64,000 nt of DNA from Pseudomonas saliphila (GTDB lineage Bacteria > Pseudomonadota > Gammaproteobacteria > Pseudomonadales > Pseudomonadaceae): assembly GCF_008638345.1 (NCBI RefSeq), contig NZ_VTVA01000002.1:62001-126000 (forward strand), given 5' to 3'. Within the stretch, counting starts at the first letter, position 1. Every line of letters begins with the position of its first letter. Of the stretch, positions 9,842 to 19,779 are shown piece by piece. The notes under the pieces were generated by a model. It was not told where the DNA came from and did not search any database. It saw only the letters and a program-made list of their open reading frames with translations. The translations under genes were made by a program, and so were the position numbers.

Positions 9842-10462
9842 TCAGGCGTAGCCGAGCTGCCTTTTCAGGTGACCGGTCAGATGTGTGGCGACTTCGGTCA
9901 TGTCAGGAGCGCGATCGCTAACAAGCTCGCGCATCTGCGTCATCGCAAGACCTGCGTACCCGCAGGGATTGATCCGGCTGAACGGCTCCAGATCCATATC
10001 GACATTCAACGCAAGACCGTGGAAGGAGCAACCACGACGGATGCGCAGGCCCAGTGAGGCAATCTTGGCTCCATCCACGTACACGCCCGGTGCATCGGCA
10101 CGCGGCGCGGCGCAGATCCCGTGGTCGGCGAGCATACCGACCAGGCTCTGCTCCATAACGGTAACCAGCTCCCGCACCCCCATCTTGAGGCGCCGAATAT
10201 CAATCAGCAGATAAGCGACCAGTTGGCCCGGGCCATGATAGGTCACCTGCCCTCCTCGCTCGACGCTGACAACAGGGATATCCCCGGCAGCCAGCACATG
10301 CTCCGCCTTGCCAGCCTGCCCCTGAGTGAACACCGCAGGGTGCTGTAAAAGCCATATCTCGTCAGGTGTGTCAGCGCCGCGTTCAGCGGTGAAACGGCGC
10401 ATGGCTTCAAGGGTGGGTAGATATTCAACCAACCCCAGTTCGCGGATAATCAGCTCCGGCAT
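9842..10462 (-). CDS. lipB: Octanoyl-[acyl carrier protein] transferase
   Basis: A 206-residue cytoplasmic enzyme moving octanoyl from acyl carrier protein to lipoyl domains, the step before LipA. Motifs include [20 protein letters not shown] and the substrate-binding [20 protein letters not shown], with the catalytic Cys in [12 protein letters not shown] and the Lys in AKIASLG. The start overlaps the stop of the DUF493 gene by one base (TGATG), so it is probably the last gene of the minus-strand dacA/DUF493 transcription unit. About 80 bases separate it from the convergent lipA, with no clear terminator. Confidence 0.97.
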   Translation of the reverse strand: MPELIIRELGLVEYLPTLEAMRRFTAERGADTPDEIWLLQHPAVFTQGQAGKAEHVLAAGDIPVVSVERGGQVTYHGPGQLVAYLLIDIRRLKMGVRELVTVMEQSLVGMLADHGICAAPRADAPGVYVDGAKIASLGLRIRRGCSFHGLALNVDMDLEPFSRINPCGYAGLAMTQMRELVSDRAPDMTEVATHLTGHLKRQLGYA

Positions 10463-10737
10463 CAGAGGACCATCTGCACCCGACCGGACGCCTTGAGCTC
10501 AGCGTGCAGCGCTTCGAGCTGATCGGTTCCAGTCGCGATGATCACCACCCGGATCGATACAAATCGACCATTCTTGCTGTCACGCAGGTCGATCAAGTCA
10601 CGATCGAAATCTGGTGCATGTCGCTCGACAATCTCGCTAACCAACTCGACAAAGCCATCCCCGGCACCGCCGATCACCTTGATCGGATACTGGCAGGGGA
10701 ACTCGATACGGGGAGCATTGCTAGTCGTATCGCTCAT
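10462..10737 (-). CDS. ybeD: DUF493 (YbeD) family protein
   Basis: A 91-residue small cytoplasmic protein of the YbeD/DUF493 family, which has an ACT-like fold. Typical blocks are [20 protein letters not shown] and [20 protein letters not shown]. It is almost always found between dacA and lipB, as here, and a regulatory role in lipoate or cell-wall metabolism has been suggested but not proven. It starts 14 bases after the dacA stop and overlaps lipB by one base. Confidence 0.93.
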   Translation of the reverse strand: MSDTTSNAPRIEFPCQYPIKVIGGAGDGFVELVSEIVERHAPDFDRDLIDLRDSKNGRFVSIRVVIIATGTDQLEALHAELKASGRVQMVL

Positions 10738-10751
10738 GAGATGCCTCCTAT

Positions 10752-11951
10752 TCAGTCAAACAACCCGTAGAAGAACAGCCGGATGTTATCCCACAGACGG
10801 CCAAAGATACCCGCCTGCTCTACGTCATTAAGTGCTACCAGAGGCGCGGAATGCACCACTTCGTCTCCGTCGCGCACCTCTACTTGTCCCAGCACGTCGC
10901 CCGTAGCAATAGGCGCCTTGATGCGGCTGTTCATGGCAATGCTTGCTTCAAGCTTGTCGAGCTGACCCTTGGGCAGCGTCAGCACCAGGCCTTCGCTCAG
11001 ACCGACATCGACTGCATCCTGCTGACCGGCCCAGACACGCGCCTGGGACAGTACTTCACCCGTTTCATAGAAGGTACGGGTCTCGAAGAAACGAAAACCC
11101 CAGGTCAACAGCTTCTGGGTTTCTGCTGCGCGCGAGGCTTCGCTGCTGGTGCCCATCACAACAGAAATCAGACGCATATCGTCACGCTTGGCCGAGGCGA
11201 CCAGGCAATAACCGGCCTCTTCGGTGTGACCGGTCTTCAGGCCATCCACCGTACTGTCACGCCACAACATGAGATTGCGGTTGGGCTGTTTGATGCCTTG
11301 CCACAGGAATTCCTTTTCCTTGTAGATGCCGTAGTGCTTGGGGTCGTCGCGAATAATTGCCTTGGCCAGGATCGCCAGATCTCTTGCACTGGATACATGA
11401 CCCTCAGCTGGCCAGCCGGTGGAGTTCTCGAAATTGGTTTGCGTCATGCCCAGACGCTGGGCATGGGCATTCATCAGATCGGCGAAGGCTTCTTCACTAC
11501 CGGCGATGTGCTCGGCCAGCGCGATACTGGCATCGTTGCCGGACTGGATGATGATTCCGCGTAGCAGATCGATAACCCGAACCTGGGTACCGACTTCGAT
11601 GAACATCTTGGAGCCGCCCTTGCGCCAGGCCTTTTCGCTGACCAGAACCATATCCTCTTCCTTGATCTGGCCGCGCAGGATCTCAAGGCTGGCAATGTAG
11701 CTGGTCATCATCTTGGTCAGGCTGGCGGGCGGCAGCGCCTCGTCCGCATTGTGTTCGATCAGCACTTCTCCGCTGGTGGCATCCACCAGCAGATAACTGC
11801 TTGCAGCCAGCGTCGGTGCCGTCGGCACTATCGGCATCGAGGCGGCAGCCGGTCCCGGAACGGGCGTGGGTGTCGGGGTCTGCGCCATGGCGACACAGGA
11901 AGCGAGTGCAGTGCTGGTAATCAGCAGCGTTTGAATGAATTTTTTAAGCAT
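10752..11951 (-). CDS. dacA: D-alanyl-D-alanine carboxypeptidase (penicillin-binding protein 5/6 type)
   Basis: A 399-residue periplasmic enzyme that trims the terminal D-Ala from pentapeptides and is anchored by a C-terminal amphipathic helix (WDNIRLFFYGLFD). The Ser-type triad is clear: SLTK (S-x-x-K), SGN and KTG (in GLKTGHTEEAGYC). A PBP5 C-terminal beta domain follows. A Sec signal peptide ends around VAMAQT, then a Pro/Thr linker. I chose ATG 11951; a GTG at 11960 would add three residues without a ribosome site. It lies between rlpA and ybeD in the minus-strand cluster. Confidence 0.95.
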   Translation of the reverse strand: MLKKFIQTLLITSTALASCVAMAQTPTPTPVPGPAAASMPIVPTAPTLAASSYLLVDATSGEVLIEHNADEALPPASLTKMMTSYIASLEILRGQIKEEDMVLVSEKAWRKGGSKMFIEVGTQVRVIDLLRGIIIQSGNDASIALAEHIAGSEEAFADLMNAHAQRLGMTQTNFENSTGWPAEGHVSSARDLAILAKAIIRDDPKHYGIYKEKEFLWQGIKQPNRNLMLWRDSTVDGLKTGHTEEAGYCLVASAKRDDMRLISVVMGTSSEASRAAETQKLLTWGFRFFETRTFYETGEVLSQARVWAGQQDAVDVGLSEGLVLTLPKGQLDKLEASIAMNSRIKAPIATGDVLGQVEVRDGDEVVHSAPLVALNDVEQAGIFGRLWDNIRLFFYGLFD

Positions 11952-11983
11952 GATACTCACGTTGGTATAGGTACTGGACGAAC

Positions 11984-12856
11984 TTATTTGTTGGATGTAA
12001 CCAGGGTGGCGCTGCCGAGATTCGCCAGACGCAGCGTCTCGATCAGCCGCTGCGCCTCGTCATGATCGGCTACTGGGCCAAGACGTACCCGATGAAATGT
12101 GCCGTTGGCTTGCTGCACCGGCATCACAAAGACCGTCGCATTGACCGCACTCTGCAATTGGTTGCGCAGCTGTTCGGCCGCCTGGCTTGATGCAAAAGCG
12201 CCCACCTGCAGATACACCTGCCCGCTTGGTTCAGACGCTAGCGTCTCCACCGGTGGATTCTTTTTGACCAGATAACCGGGGTTGTTCTGTTGCTGCCAGG
12301 CCACCGGATCAATACCCTCGACCAGAACTTGTGCCGTACCCTTCTCGGCGAAACCCAGTTTCCTGGCGGCCGCATAGGACAGGTCAATGATCCTGTTCGA
12401 ATAGAAGGGGCCGCGGTCGTTAACGCGCACGATAACGGTGCGCTGGTTCTCCAGGTTGGTCACCCTGACATAGGTCGGCAACGGCAGAGTCTTGTGCGCG
12501 GCGGTCATGCCGTACAGATCGTAATCTTCACCGTTCGCCGTGTGCTGACCGTGAAACTTGGTCCCGTACCAGGATGCCGGGCCGGTCTCGCGGTAGCTGT
12601 GCCCGTTCTGCATTGGTGTGTAATGCTTGCCGAGTACCTTATAGGGCGACGCCTTGTAGCGGCCGGTATGCGGCGTCGGTACTGCGTCGGGGATGGTCGA
12701 CACATCCACAATATGCGTCGGCGCGCCATCGTGCAGCGGTCGCAATAGTGGCTTGCTCACCGAACCCTGACCGGGTTGCGGGGCGGATGAACAGCCCACA
12801 AGCCATGCCAGCAGCAGCGACATGCCTGCGACCCGCATGTGCATCAACGCGCTCAT
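11984..12856 (-). CDS. rlpA: Rare lipoprotein A, septal-ring peptidoglycan protein
   Basis: A 290-residue lipoprotein (lipobox LVGC at about residues 19-22). The double-psi beta-barrel domain (GPASWYGTKFHGQHTANGE with RVNDRGPFYSNRIIDLSYAA) carries the Glu/Asp residues needed for lytic activity on denuded glycan in Pseudomonas RlpA. A C-terminal SPOR domain (VYLQVGAFASSQAAEQLRNQ) targets septal denuded strands. Its ATG overlaps the mltB stop by four bases (ATGA), so the two are coupled. Confidence 0.96.
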   Translation of the reverse strand: MSALMHMRVAGMSLLLAWLVGCSSAPQPGQGSVSKPLLRPLHDGAPTHIVDVSTIPDAVPTPHTGRYKASPYKVLGKHYTPMQNGHSYRETGPASWYGTKFHGQHTANGEDYDLYGMTAAHKTLPLPTYVRVTNLENQRTVIVRVNDRGPFYSNRIIDLSYAAARKLGFAEKGTAQVLVEGIDPVAWQQQNNPGYLVKKNPPVETLASEPSGQVYLQVGAFASSQAAEQLRNQLQSAVNATVFVMPVQQANGTFHRVRLGPVADHDEAQRLIETLRLANLGSATLVTSNK

Positions 12857-13863
12857 TGATCCTTGGCCTCACGTATCAGGTCAGCTAACTGGTGCACGAC
12901 CATTGCATACATCACACTGCGGTTATAACGCGTGATGACGTGCAGGTTGTGCAGCCCAATCCAGTACTCCATTTTCCCATCCGCGTCGAACTCGAAGGCC
13001 ATCACCTCGTCTTCGTCCGCCAGCTCGTGCTGGATATCCCAGCCAAGCGCCTTGAGCTCAGCCACGGTGCGTCTCGCTTCAAGACCTTCTTCAATGGTCA
13101 GGCCCTCGCGAAACTGGTCACCCGTCACGGTGGCAGGTACCGCCACGGTAGCTCCGTGCCGCCACTTGTGCTCAGCGAAGTAATTCGCGGCGCTGCCAAT
13201 GGCATCGACCTGATTATTCCAGATATCAACCTGCCCATCACCATCGAAGTCCACGGCGAAGGCCTGATAACTGCTGGGGATGAACTGGGGGAAACCCATC
13301 GCTCCTGCATAGGAGCCAGTCAGAGTAAGCGGGTCGACCTGCTGTTCACGGGTCAGGACCAGGTAGGATTTCAACTGGCGACGGAAGAAATCAGCGCGCG
13401 GTGGGTAATCGAAACCGAGCGTGGTGAGCGCATCGATGACCCGATGGCTGCCCTTGTTACCGCCGTAGAAGGTCTCCACGCCGATGATCGCAATAATCAC
13501 TTCAGCTTCAACGCCGAATTCCTGCTCGGCGCGACTCAATGCCTCTGCATTGCGCTCCCAGAACTCAACGCCACCAGCGATCCGCTTGTCGGTAATGAAT
13601 ATCTTGCGGTACTCATGCCACGGCCGGACGCGCTCAGCCGGTCGCGAAATAGCGTCGATAATGCTTTGTTTGCGTTCCGCCTGCGCCAACAGCCTGGTCA
13701 CGTATTGCGCGGGAAAGCCATGCTCTGCCTGCATTTCAGCAACGAAGGGCGCAACCGCAACATGCTCTTCGCCATAATCGGCGGCCACCAGGCAAGGGCT
13801 GAATCCGGCCAACACCAGGGCCGCAGTCTGCTGCCGTGACCATCCCGTCAAATTGTTTATCAT
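12853..13863 (-). CDS. mltB: Lytic murein transglycosylase B
   Basis: A 336-residue periplasmic transglycosylase. I chose ATG 13863, preceded by AGGA at seven bases; an upstream ATG (13914) lies inside rodA and would add 17 residues. The N-terminus is a Sec signal ending near CLVAAD. The catalytic Glu is in AIIGVETFYGGNKG, followed by SYAGAMGFPQFIPSSYQAFA and the Ca-loop-like DFDGDGQVDIWNNQ. There is no PG-binding domain, unlike the paralogue at 7259. It sits between rodA and rlpA, giving a compact elongation and septation cluster. Confidence 0.95.
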   Translation of the reverse strand: MINNLTGWSRQQTAALVLAGFSPCLVAADYGEEHVAVAPFVAEMQAEHGFPAQYVTRLLAQAERKQSIIDAISRPAERVRPWHEYRKIFITDKRIAGGVEFWERNAEALSRAEQEFGVEAEVIIAIIGVETFYGGNKGSHRVIDALTTLGFDYPPRADFFRRQLKSYLVLTREQQVDPLTLTGSYAGAMGFPQFIPSSYQAFAVDFDGDGQVDIWNNQVDAIGSAANYFAEHKWRHGATVAVPATVTGDQFREGLTIEEGLEARRTVAELKALGWDIQHELADEDEVMAFEFDADGKMEYWIGLHNLHVITRYNRSVMYAMVVHQLADLIREAKDQ

Positions 13864-13892
13864 GCAGAATCCTGACTCCCGGAACAGCTTGA

Positions 13893-15047
13893 TCATCTTC
13901 CCTGTGCCATCCATTTATGGTGCGTATGGATCGACATCAGGATGCCAAAACCCGCCAACAAGGTTACCAGCGAGGTGCCGCCGTAACTTATCAGCGGCAA
14001 GGGTACGCCGACCACCGGCAACAGGCCACTCACCATCCCTATATTGACGAAAACATATACAAAAAATGTCAGTGTGACACTGCCCGCAAGCAGCTTGGAA
14101 AAGTTGTCATGCGCGTGCTGCGCAATGTACAGACCGCGCAATACGATCAACAGATACACTACCAGCAGCAGGCATACTCCGACCATGCCGAACTCCTCTG
14201 CCAGCGCGGCAATGATGAAGTCAGTGTGGCCCTCTGGCAGGAAGTCCAGATGTGACTGGGTACCCTGTAACCACCCCTTGCCCAGCACGCCTCCGGAGCC
14301 GATAGCCGCCTTCGACTGGATGATATTCCAGCCAGCGCCCAGCGGGTCGCTTTCCGGATTGAGGAAGGTCAGCACGCGTCGCTTTTGATACTCATGCATG
14401 ACGAAGAACCACATGCCTGTTGCAGCGGGAGCCAGCAACACCGCCGCGCCCAGGATATAACGCCAGCGCAGACCGGCAAGCAGCAGTGCAAACAGGCCGG
14501 AGCACGCGATCAACAATGAGGTTCCCAGGTCCGGCTGCTTCAGGATCAACAGCACGGGCAGCCCGATAATCAGCAAACTGAAGCAGACATACTTGAAGTT
14601 CGGTGGCAGATCACGCCTGGCCAGATACCAGGCAACGCTCATGGGCATGATCAACTTCATGATTTCCGATGGCTGAAAGCGCATCAATCCGGGGATGCTC
14701 AACCAGCGTTGCGCACCCTTGGCCTCTACCCCAATCAGCGGCACTGCAATCAGCAAGATGACCGCACCAATATACGCAAAGGGTACCCAGCGCTGCATGA
14801 AGCGCGGCTGGAACTGGGCGATCACTATCATCACCGCTATGCCTACCGCATAAGCCGCGCCCTGCCGATACATCATGGCCATACTCATACTGCTGGCGGA
14901 GTACAGGACGAAGCCAGCAACCGCAGCAAGCGTCAGCACCAGCAGCATCAGCCATGGATCAATGTGCAGCCGGTGCCACAGCGGCTCGCGACGCTGCAAT
15001 CCCTTTTCACCGCCGGTGAGTGCGCGGGTACTGGCCCAGGACATCAT
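13893..15047 (-). CDS. rodA: Rod-shape SEDS peptidoglycan glycosyltransferase RodA
   Basis: A 384-residue SEDS-family membrane protein that polymerises lipid II with PBP2 during elongation. About ten helices are visible. Family marks include GAQRWLSIPGLMRFQPSEIMK, KQPDLGTSLLI (with the conserved Asp) and the C-terminal GVPLPLISYGGTSLVTLLAG. The start overlaps the mrdA stop by four bases, so the two partner proteins are translationally coupled. Confidence 0.97.
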   Translation of the reverse strand: MMSWASTRALTGGEKGLQRREPLWHRLHIDPWLMLLVLTLAAVAGFVLYSASSMSMAMMYRQGAAYAVGIAVMIVIAQFQPRFMQRWVPFAYIGAVILLIAVPLIGVEAKGAQRWLSIPGLMRFQPSEIMKLIMPMSVAWYLARRDLPPNFKYVCFSLLIIGLPVLLILKQPDLGTSLLIACSGLFALLLAGLRWRYILGAAVLLAPAATGMWFFVMHEYQKRRVLTFLNPESDPLGAGWNIIQSKAAIGSGGVLGKGWLQGTQSHLDFLPEGHTDFIIAALAEEFGMVGVCLLLVVYLLIVLRGLYIAQHAHDNFSKLLAGSVTLTFFVYVFVNIGMVSGLLPVVGVPLPLISYGGTSLVTLLAGFGILMSIHTHHKWMAQGR

Positions 15048-16915
15048 GGTTGCGCCTCAGCGGTCACTTCCGCGGCGTCCGTATCCACCGGCACCAACCA
15101 GGCATCGAACAACTGACGGGCCACCGGCGCAGCGACGCGGCCGCCCGACTCACCATTTTCCACCATCACTGCTACCGCGATTCGCGGTGCATCCGCCGGC
15201 GCGAAACCCACATACAAAGCGTGATCACGGTGCCGCTCAGCCAGGCTGGCAGAATCGTACCGCTCGCCCTGGGCGATGGCCACGACCTGCGCCGTTCCGG
15301 TTTTCCCGGCGATACGATATGGCGCACCGAGCGCTGCCGCCCGCGAGGTACCATGGGGTGCATGCATAACGTCTTCCAGTGCGTCGGTAATGAAGGTCCA
15401 ATCGTCTGGATTCTTCAATTCAATGTTGTCCGGGGTACCTGATTCGTCGGGAGGCATCCCTTCAGCGTGCATCATCAACCGCGGCCGACGCCACACACCC
15501 CGATTAGCAATCAGTGCGGTGGAGTGGGCCAGCTGCAAGGGCGTTGTGAGCATATAGCCTTGACCAATGCCGGTGATCACGGTTTCACCCGGATACCAGG
15601 GTTGGCGGCGTGCAGCCCGCTTCCATTCACGGGACGGCATCAGCCCTGCGGCCTCTTCAAACATATCCAGCGACACGCGGGTACCCAATCCGAACTTGGT
15701 CAGGTATTCGTGCATGCGGTCGATGCCCAGCTTGTGCGCCAGGTCATAGAAATAGGTGTCATTGGAACGGGCGATCGCTCGGCGCATGTCCACCCAGCCG
15801 TCGCCGCCGCGGTTCCAGTTACGGTATTTGTGACTGTGATTGGGCAACTGGAAAAACCCGGGATCAAAGACCCGGTTGTTCCGTCCTACCGTCCCGGTGT
15901 CCAGGCCAGCAAGAGCAATCAGCTGCTTGATGGTCGAGCCCGGCGGGTAGAGCCCACGCAGGACGCGGTTGAACAGCGGCTGATCGAGTGAGTCTCTCAG
16001 CGCACCGTAGTCGGCGTAGCTTATACCGGTCACGAACAGATTTGGATCAAAGCCCGGCTGACTGACATAAGCCAGCACCCCGCCGGTCTCCGGCTCAATG
16101 GCAATAACCGCGCCCCGCCGCTTCCCGAGTGCCTGCTCTGCAACGGCCTGCAGCCGGCTATCGAGATGCAGCGTCAAATCCCTGCCAGGCACCGGGTCGG
16201 TACGGTCAAGTACGCGCAGCACGCGACCTCGGGCGTTGGTCTCGACTTCCTCGTAACCCACTGTGCCGTGCAACAATTCCTCGTAAAAATGCTCAATACC
16301 GGTCTTGCCGATATAGTGCGTGCCGGCGTAGGCAACGTGGTCGATACGTTGCATTTCCTTTTCATTGATCCGCCCGACATAGCCCACCGCATGGGCGAAA
16401 TGCTCACCTAGAGGATAGTGTCGAACGAAGCTGGCCTGAACTTCAACGCCGGGCAGACGGAAACGATTGACCCCAATGCGCGCGATCTGCTCGTCATCCA
16501 GCTCAAACATGACCGGGACCGATTCAAAGGGCCTGCGCGATTGCAGTAGGCGCCGTTTTGCGCGCTCGATCTCCTCATCCTCGAGTGCCAGCAGTGATTT
16601 CAGCAACTCGAAGGTGGCTGGCACGTCCGGCGTGCGCTCGCGGGTGATATTCAGACTGAAACTGGGGCGATTTTCCGCCAGCACGACACCGTTGCGATCG
16701 TAAATTCTGCCACGGGAGGGTGGGATCGGCTGGACATGGACCCGATTGTTCTCAGACAGCGTGGAGTGATGCTCGAACTGGATCACCTGCAGGTAATACA
16801 TCCGCGCGACCAGCGCCAGCAACAGCAGAAAAACCACCGCCGCAGCCATAAGCAGACGCTGGCGAACGATGCCCGCATCCTTGCTATGGTCCTTGAGGTG
16901 AATCGGTTTGGCCAT
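15044..16915 (-). CDS. mrdA: Penicillin-binding protein 2 (elongation transpeptidase)
   Basis: A 623-residue bitopic membrane protein with one N-terminal helix (about residues 21-43), a pedestal domain and a C-terminal transpeptidase domain. The active-site motifs are STIK (Ser at 327), SND and KTG (AGKTGTAQV). It crosslinks glycan made by RodA. The length fits the family (630-650). Four bases separate its start from the rlmH stop, and it overlaps rodA. Confidence 0.97.
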   Translation of the reverse strand: MAKPIHLKDHSKDAGIVRQRLLMAAAVVFLLLLALVARMYYLQVIQFEHHSTLSENNRVHVQPIPPSRGRIYDRNGVVLAENRPSFSLNITRERTPDVPATFELLKSLLALEDEEIERAKRRLLQSRRPFESVPVMFELDDEQIARIGVNRFRLPGVEVQASFVRHYPLGEHFAHAVGYVGRINEKEMQRIDHVAYAGTHYIGKTGIEHFYEELLHGTVGYEEVETNARGRVLRVLDRTDPVPGRDLTLHLDSRLQAVAEQALGKRRGAVIAIEPETGGVLAYVSQPGFDPNLFVTGISYADYGALRDSLDQPLFNRVLRGLYPPGSTIKQLIALAGLDTGTVGRNNRVFDPGFFQLPNHSHKYRNWNRGGDGWVDMRRAIARSNDTYFYDLAHKLGIDRMHEYLTKFGLGTRVSLDMFEEAAGLMPSREWKRAARRQPWYPGETVITGIGQGYMLTTPLQLAHSTALIANRGVWRRPRLMMHAEGMPPDESGTPDNIELKNPDDWTFITDALEDVMHAPHGTSRAAALGAPYRIAGKTGTAQVVAIAQGERYDSASLAERHRDHALYVGFAPADAPRIAVAVMVENGESGGRVAAPVARQLFDAWLVPVDTDAAEVTAEAQP

Positions 16916-16918
16916 GTG

Positions 16919-17386
16919 TCACTTATGGTAAGGGTGGCGGTTCAAGACGGTCCAGGCGCGATAGATCTGTTCAGCCAGCAGTATGCGCACAAGCGGATGC
17001 GGGAGCGTCAAGGCCGAAAGCGACCAGCGCTGCTCGCTCCGGGCCGCCACTTCATCAGCCAGACCCTCCGGCCCGCCCACCATCAGATTGACATTGCGCG
17101 CTTCGAGGCGCCAGCGTTCGAGCTGCTCGGCGAGCTGCTCGGTGGACCAGTTCTTCCCCGTCACTTCAAGCGTGACAATGCGATCGCCTGGCTGAGTCGC
17201 AGCCAGCATCTGCTCGCCCTCGCGGCGGATCAATCTGGCGACGTCGGCATTCTTCCCCCTGGTAGACAGGGGGATTTCCACCAGATCCAGCGGCAAGTCG
17301 GCAGGCATGCGCTTAGCGTATTCCTGGTATCCCTCCTCCACCCAGCGCGGCATGCGTGACGCCACGCTGATCAAGCGTATACGCAA
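16919..17386 (-). CDS. rlmH: 23S rRNA pseudouridine-1915 N3-methyltransferase
   Basis: A 155-residue SPOUT-class SAM methyltransferase that modifies Psi1915 of 23S rRNA. It has the family start [16 protein letters not shown], the knot motif [13 protein letters not shown] and the C-terminal [18 protein letters not shown] followed by NRHPYHK. The size matches E. coli RlmH exactly. It follows rsfS closely and precedes mrdA by four bases, the usual rsfS-rlmH-mrdA order. Confidence 0.97.
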   Translation of the reverse strand: MRIRLISVASRMPRWVEEGYQEYAKRMPADLPLDLVEIPLSTRGKNADVARLIRREGEQMLAATQPGDRIVTLEVTGKNWSTEQLAEQLERWRLEARNVNLMVGGPEGLADEVAARSEQRWSLSALTLPHPLVRILLAEQIYRAWTVLNRHPYHK

Positions 17387-17392
17387 CCCGTT

Positions 17393-17758
17393 TTACTCTG
17401 GATCGGCAGCGGCCTGTTGTTGCGCGCGGCGCGACTCGGCGCTCTGCCACAGACGTTCGAGGTCATAGAACTCGCGAGTCGCCGGCTGCATGACGTGAAC
17501 AATGATGTCGCCGAGATCGACCAGCACCCATTCACCGGAATCCTTGCCTTCGACGCCCAATGGACGGCAGCCGGCTGCCTTCGCCTTCTCCACGACGTTG
17601 TCGCTCAGCGAGCTGACATGCCGGTTGGAGGTGCCGCTGGCGATGATCATGAAATCAGTCACACTGGTGAGCTCACGCACGTCGATGCGTACCACATCCT
17701 TGGCCTTGAGCTCATCCAATGCACTTTCTACTACCTGGACCAGGTCATCAATCTGCAT
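17393..17758 (-). CDS. rsfS: Ribosome silencing factor
   Basis: A 121-residue RsfS/Iojap protein that binds L14 and blocks subunit joining under starvation. Conserved stretches are [18 protein letters not shown] and the [20 protein letters not shown] block. I prefer ATG 17758 because its N-terminus matches known RsfS proteins. An upstream ATG at 17776 overlaps the nadD stop (TAATG) and would add six residues through coupling; the two cannot be told apart from sequence alone. It has an extended polar tail ([15 protein letters not shown]). Confidence 0.94.
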   Translation of the reverse strand: MQIDDLVQVVESALDELKAKDVVRIDVRELTSVTDFMIIASGTSNRHVSSLSDNVVEKAKAAGCRPLGVEGKDSGEWVLVDLGDIIVHVMQPATREFYDLERLWQSAESRRAQQQAAADPE

Positions 17759-17775
17759 GCGGGGGTAAATCCTCA

Positions 17776-18417
17776 TTAAGTGGGCTGGTATAGCCCATTG
17801 GTTTCAATATAGCCAAGCACGGAGCCCGGTAACAGGAAGCGTGGAGAGCGGTTTTCAGCAATCAGGCCGCGGATATGCGAAGCAGAAATCGCCAGGGGGG
17901 TCTGGGTCAAGCCGACAATCTGTCCATGGCAGGCAGTGGCCTCGGAGGCATCGTTAACACTGCGCCCGGCCATCAGATCCTTGAGCACCTCAGGCGCGTC
18001 GAGATCGTAGTCGGGGCGTTGCAATACCACAATACTGGCCAGCTCAAGCAATTCTGTCCAACGATGCCAGCTCGGCAGCCCACAGAACGCATCCCAGCCC
18101 ACCACCATGAACAGCGCCACGTCATCGCCCAGCTCGGTGCGCAGTGATTCAAGGGTGTCCACTGTATAGGAGGGGCGCTCGCGGCGCAGCTCTCTATCGT
18201 CAACCACCAGTCCATCAGCATGCTGCACCGCCAGGCGGGCCATTTCCAGGCGCTGTTGCGCCGTGGCGCCAGGTACCTCACGGTGCGGCGGACGGGCACT
18301 GGGGATCAGACGCAGTTCATCCAGCCCCAACCACTCGTGGACCTCAAGCGCACTGCGCAGATGACCATTGTGAATCGGATCGAAGGTACCGCCGAATAGA
18401 CCGATACGCCGGCTCAT
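17776..18417 (-). CDS. nadD: Nicotinate-nucleotide adenylyltransferase
   Basis: A 213-residue enzyme that makes deamido-NAD from nicotinate mononucleotide and ATP. The nucleotidyltransferase motif [16 protein letters not shown] is at the N-terminus and the second motif is a variant of ISTxxR (ISASHIRGL). It ends with the usual [15 protein letters not shown]. It lies 19 bases after proA and runs into rsfS. Confidence 0.96.
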   Translation of the reverse strand: MSRRIGLFGGTFDPIHNGHLRSALEVHEWLGLDELRLIPSARPPHREVPGATAQQRLEMARLAVQHADGLVVDDRELRRERPSYTVDTLESLRTELGDDVALFMVVGWDAFCGLPSWHRWTELLELASIVVLQRPDYDLDAPEVLKDLMAGRSVNDASEATACHGQIVGLTQTPLAISASHIRGLIAENRSPRFLLPGSVLGYIETNGLYQPT

Positions 18418-18436
18418 GTAGCAGTTCCCATAGGGA

Positions 18437-19708
18437 TCACTGGCGAATATGCCCGTCGCCGAATACCACGTACTTTTCGCTGGTCAGTCCTTCCAGACCC
18501 ACAGGCCCGCGGGCATGGATCTTGTCGGTGGATATGCCGATCTCGGCACCGAGACCATACTCGAATCCGTCAGCAAACCGTGTCGAGGCATTGATCATCA
18601 CCGAGCTGGAATCCACCTCAGCAAGAAAACGCCGGGCCCGGGTGTAATCCTCCGAGACCATCGCATCGGTGTGCTGCGAGCTGTAGGTGTTGATGTGTTC
18701 AATCGCTGCATCCATATCCTCGACCACCCGTATCGACAGGATCGGCGCCAGATATTCAGTGCTCCAGTCTTCTTCGCTGGCGGGCACGGCACTTGTAACA
18801 ATCGCACAGGTCACAGCACAGCCACGCAGCTCGACGTTCTTTTCGGCGTAACGCTGGGCGATACGCGGTAAAAAGGATTCTGCAATGGATTGGTGTACCA
18901 GCAGGGTTTCCATCGCATTGCACACGCCGTAGCGGTGCGTCTTGGCATTCAGGGCGATGGCTTCAGCCTTGTCCAGATCCGCCTTGTCATCGACATACAC
19001 GTGACAGATACCGTCCAGATGTTTGATCACCGGAACGCGCGCATCGCGGCTGATCCGCTCGATCAGACCTTTGCCGCCACGCGGCACGATGACATCGACG
19101 AATTCCGGCATGGTGATCAGCGCGCCCACCGCAGCACGGTCAGTGGTTTCAACGACCTGCACGACCTCCTGGGGCAAGCCGGCGCTGGCCAGCCCGCGGC
19201 GTATGCAGCGTGCGATCGCCTGATTGGAGTGAATCGACTCGGAGCCGCCACGCAGGATGCAGGCATTGCCGGATTTGAGACACAGGCTCGCCGCTTCGAC
19301 CGTCACATTGGGACGCGATTCATAAATGATGCCAATCACACCCAGCGGCACGCGCATGCGGCCCACCTGGATGCCCGAGGGCAGGAACTTCATGTCGCGA
19401 ATGGCGCCAATCGGATCCGGCAGACCAGCGACCTGGCGCAGGCCCTCGACCATCGACTCAAGCCCCTGCGGCGTCAGCGCCAGACGGTCGAGCATGGCAT
19501 CATCCAGACCGTTCTCGCGTCCGGCCTGCACATCAAGCGCGTTCGCTTCGATCAGCTCGGCACGGGCATCGGTGATGGCGTCGGCCATGGCCAGCAATGC
19601 CTGGTTCTTGACAGCCGTGCTGGCCCGGGCGATAACACGTGAAGCCTGGCGGGCCTGACCACCCAGCCCGGTCATGTATTCGGTTACCTGCTCTGTATTC
19701 ATGCCCAT
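18437..19708 (-). CDS. proA: Gamma-glutamyl phosphate reductase
   Basis: A 423-residue aldehyde-dehydrogenase-fold enzyme that reduces gamma-glutamyl phosphate with NADPH, the second step of proline synthesis. The catalytic Cys is in [13 protein letters not shown]. Other family blocks are [18 protein letters not shown] and the C-terminal [20 protein letters not shown]. It is the first gene of a probable proA-nadD-rsfS-rlmH-mrdA unit on the minus strand and diverges from mpg. An ATG two codons downstream (19702) is an equally possible start. Confidence 0.97.
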   Translation of the reverse strand: MGMNTEQVTEYMTGLGGQARQASRVIARASTAVKNQALLAMADAITDARAELIEANALDVQAGRENGLDDAMLDRLALTPQGLESMVEGLRQVAGLPDPIGAIRDMKFLPSGIQVGRMRVPLGVIGIIYESRPNVTVEAASLCLKSGNACILRGGSESIHSNQAIARCIRRGLASAGLPQEVVQVVETTDRAAVGALITMPEFVDVIVPRGGKGLIERISRDARVPVIKHLDGICHVYVDDKADLDKAEAIALNAKTHRYGVCNAMETLLVHQSIAESFLPRIAQRYAEKNVELRGCAVTCAIVTSAVPASEEDWSTEYLAPILSIRVVEDMDAAIEHINTYSSQHTDAMVSEDYTRARRFLAEVDSSSVMINASTRFADGFEYGLGAEIGISTDKIHARGPVGLEGLTSEKYVVFGDGHIRQ

Positions 19709-19737
19709 ACTGAAATGCCTGCCGGAACAAAAGCCGC

Positions 19738-19766
19738 ATTATAGCGGTCCGCCAGGGTGCTGGACA
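19738..19766 (-). promoter_or_regulatory. Probable sigma-70 promoter for proA
   Basis: On the minus strand a perfect TATAAT (19743 to 19738) lies 30 bases before the proA start. A weak -35 TGTCCA (19766 to 19761) is 17 bases away. The -10 is strong and the -35 matches three of six bases. Confidence 0.45.
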
Positions 19767-19779
19767 GGGCGAACCTGCT

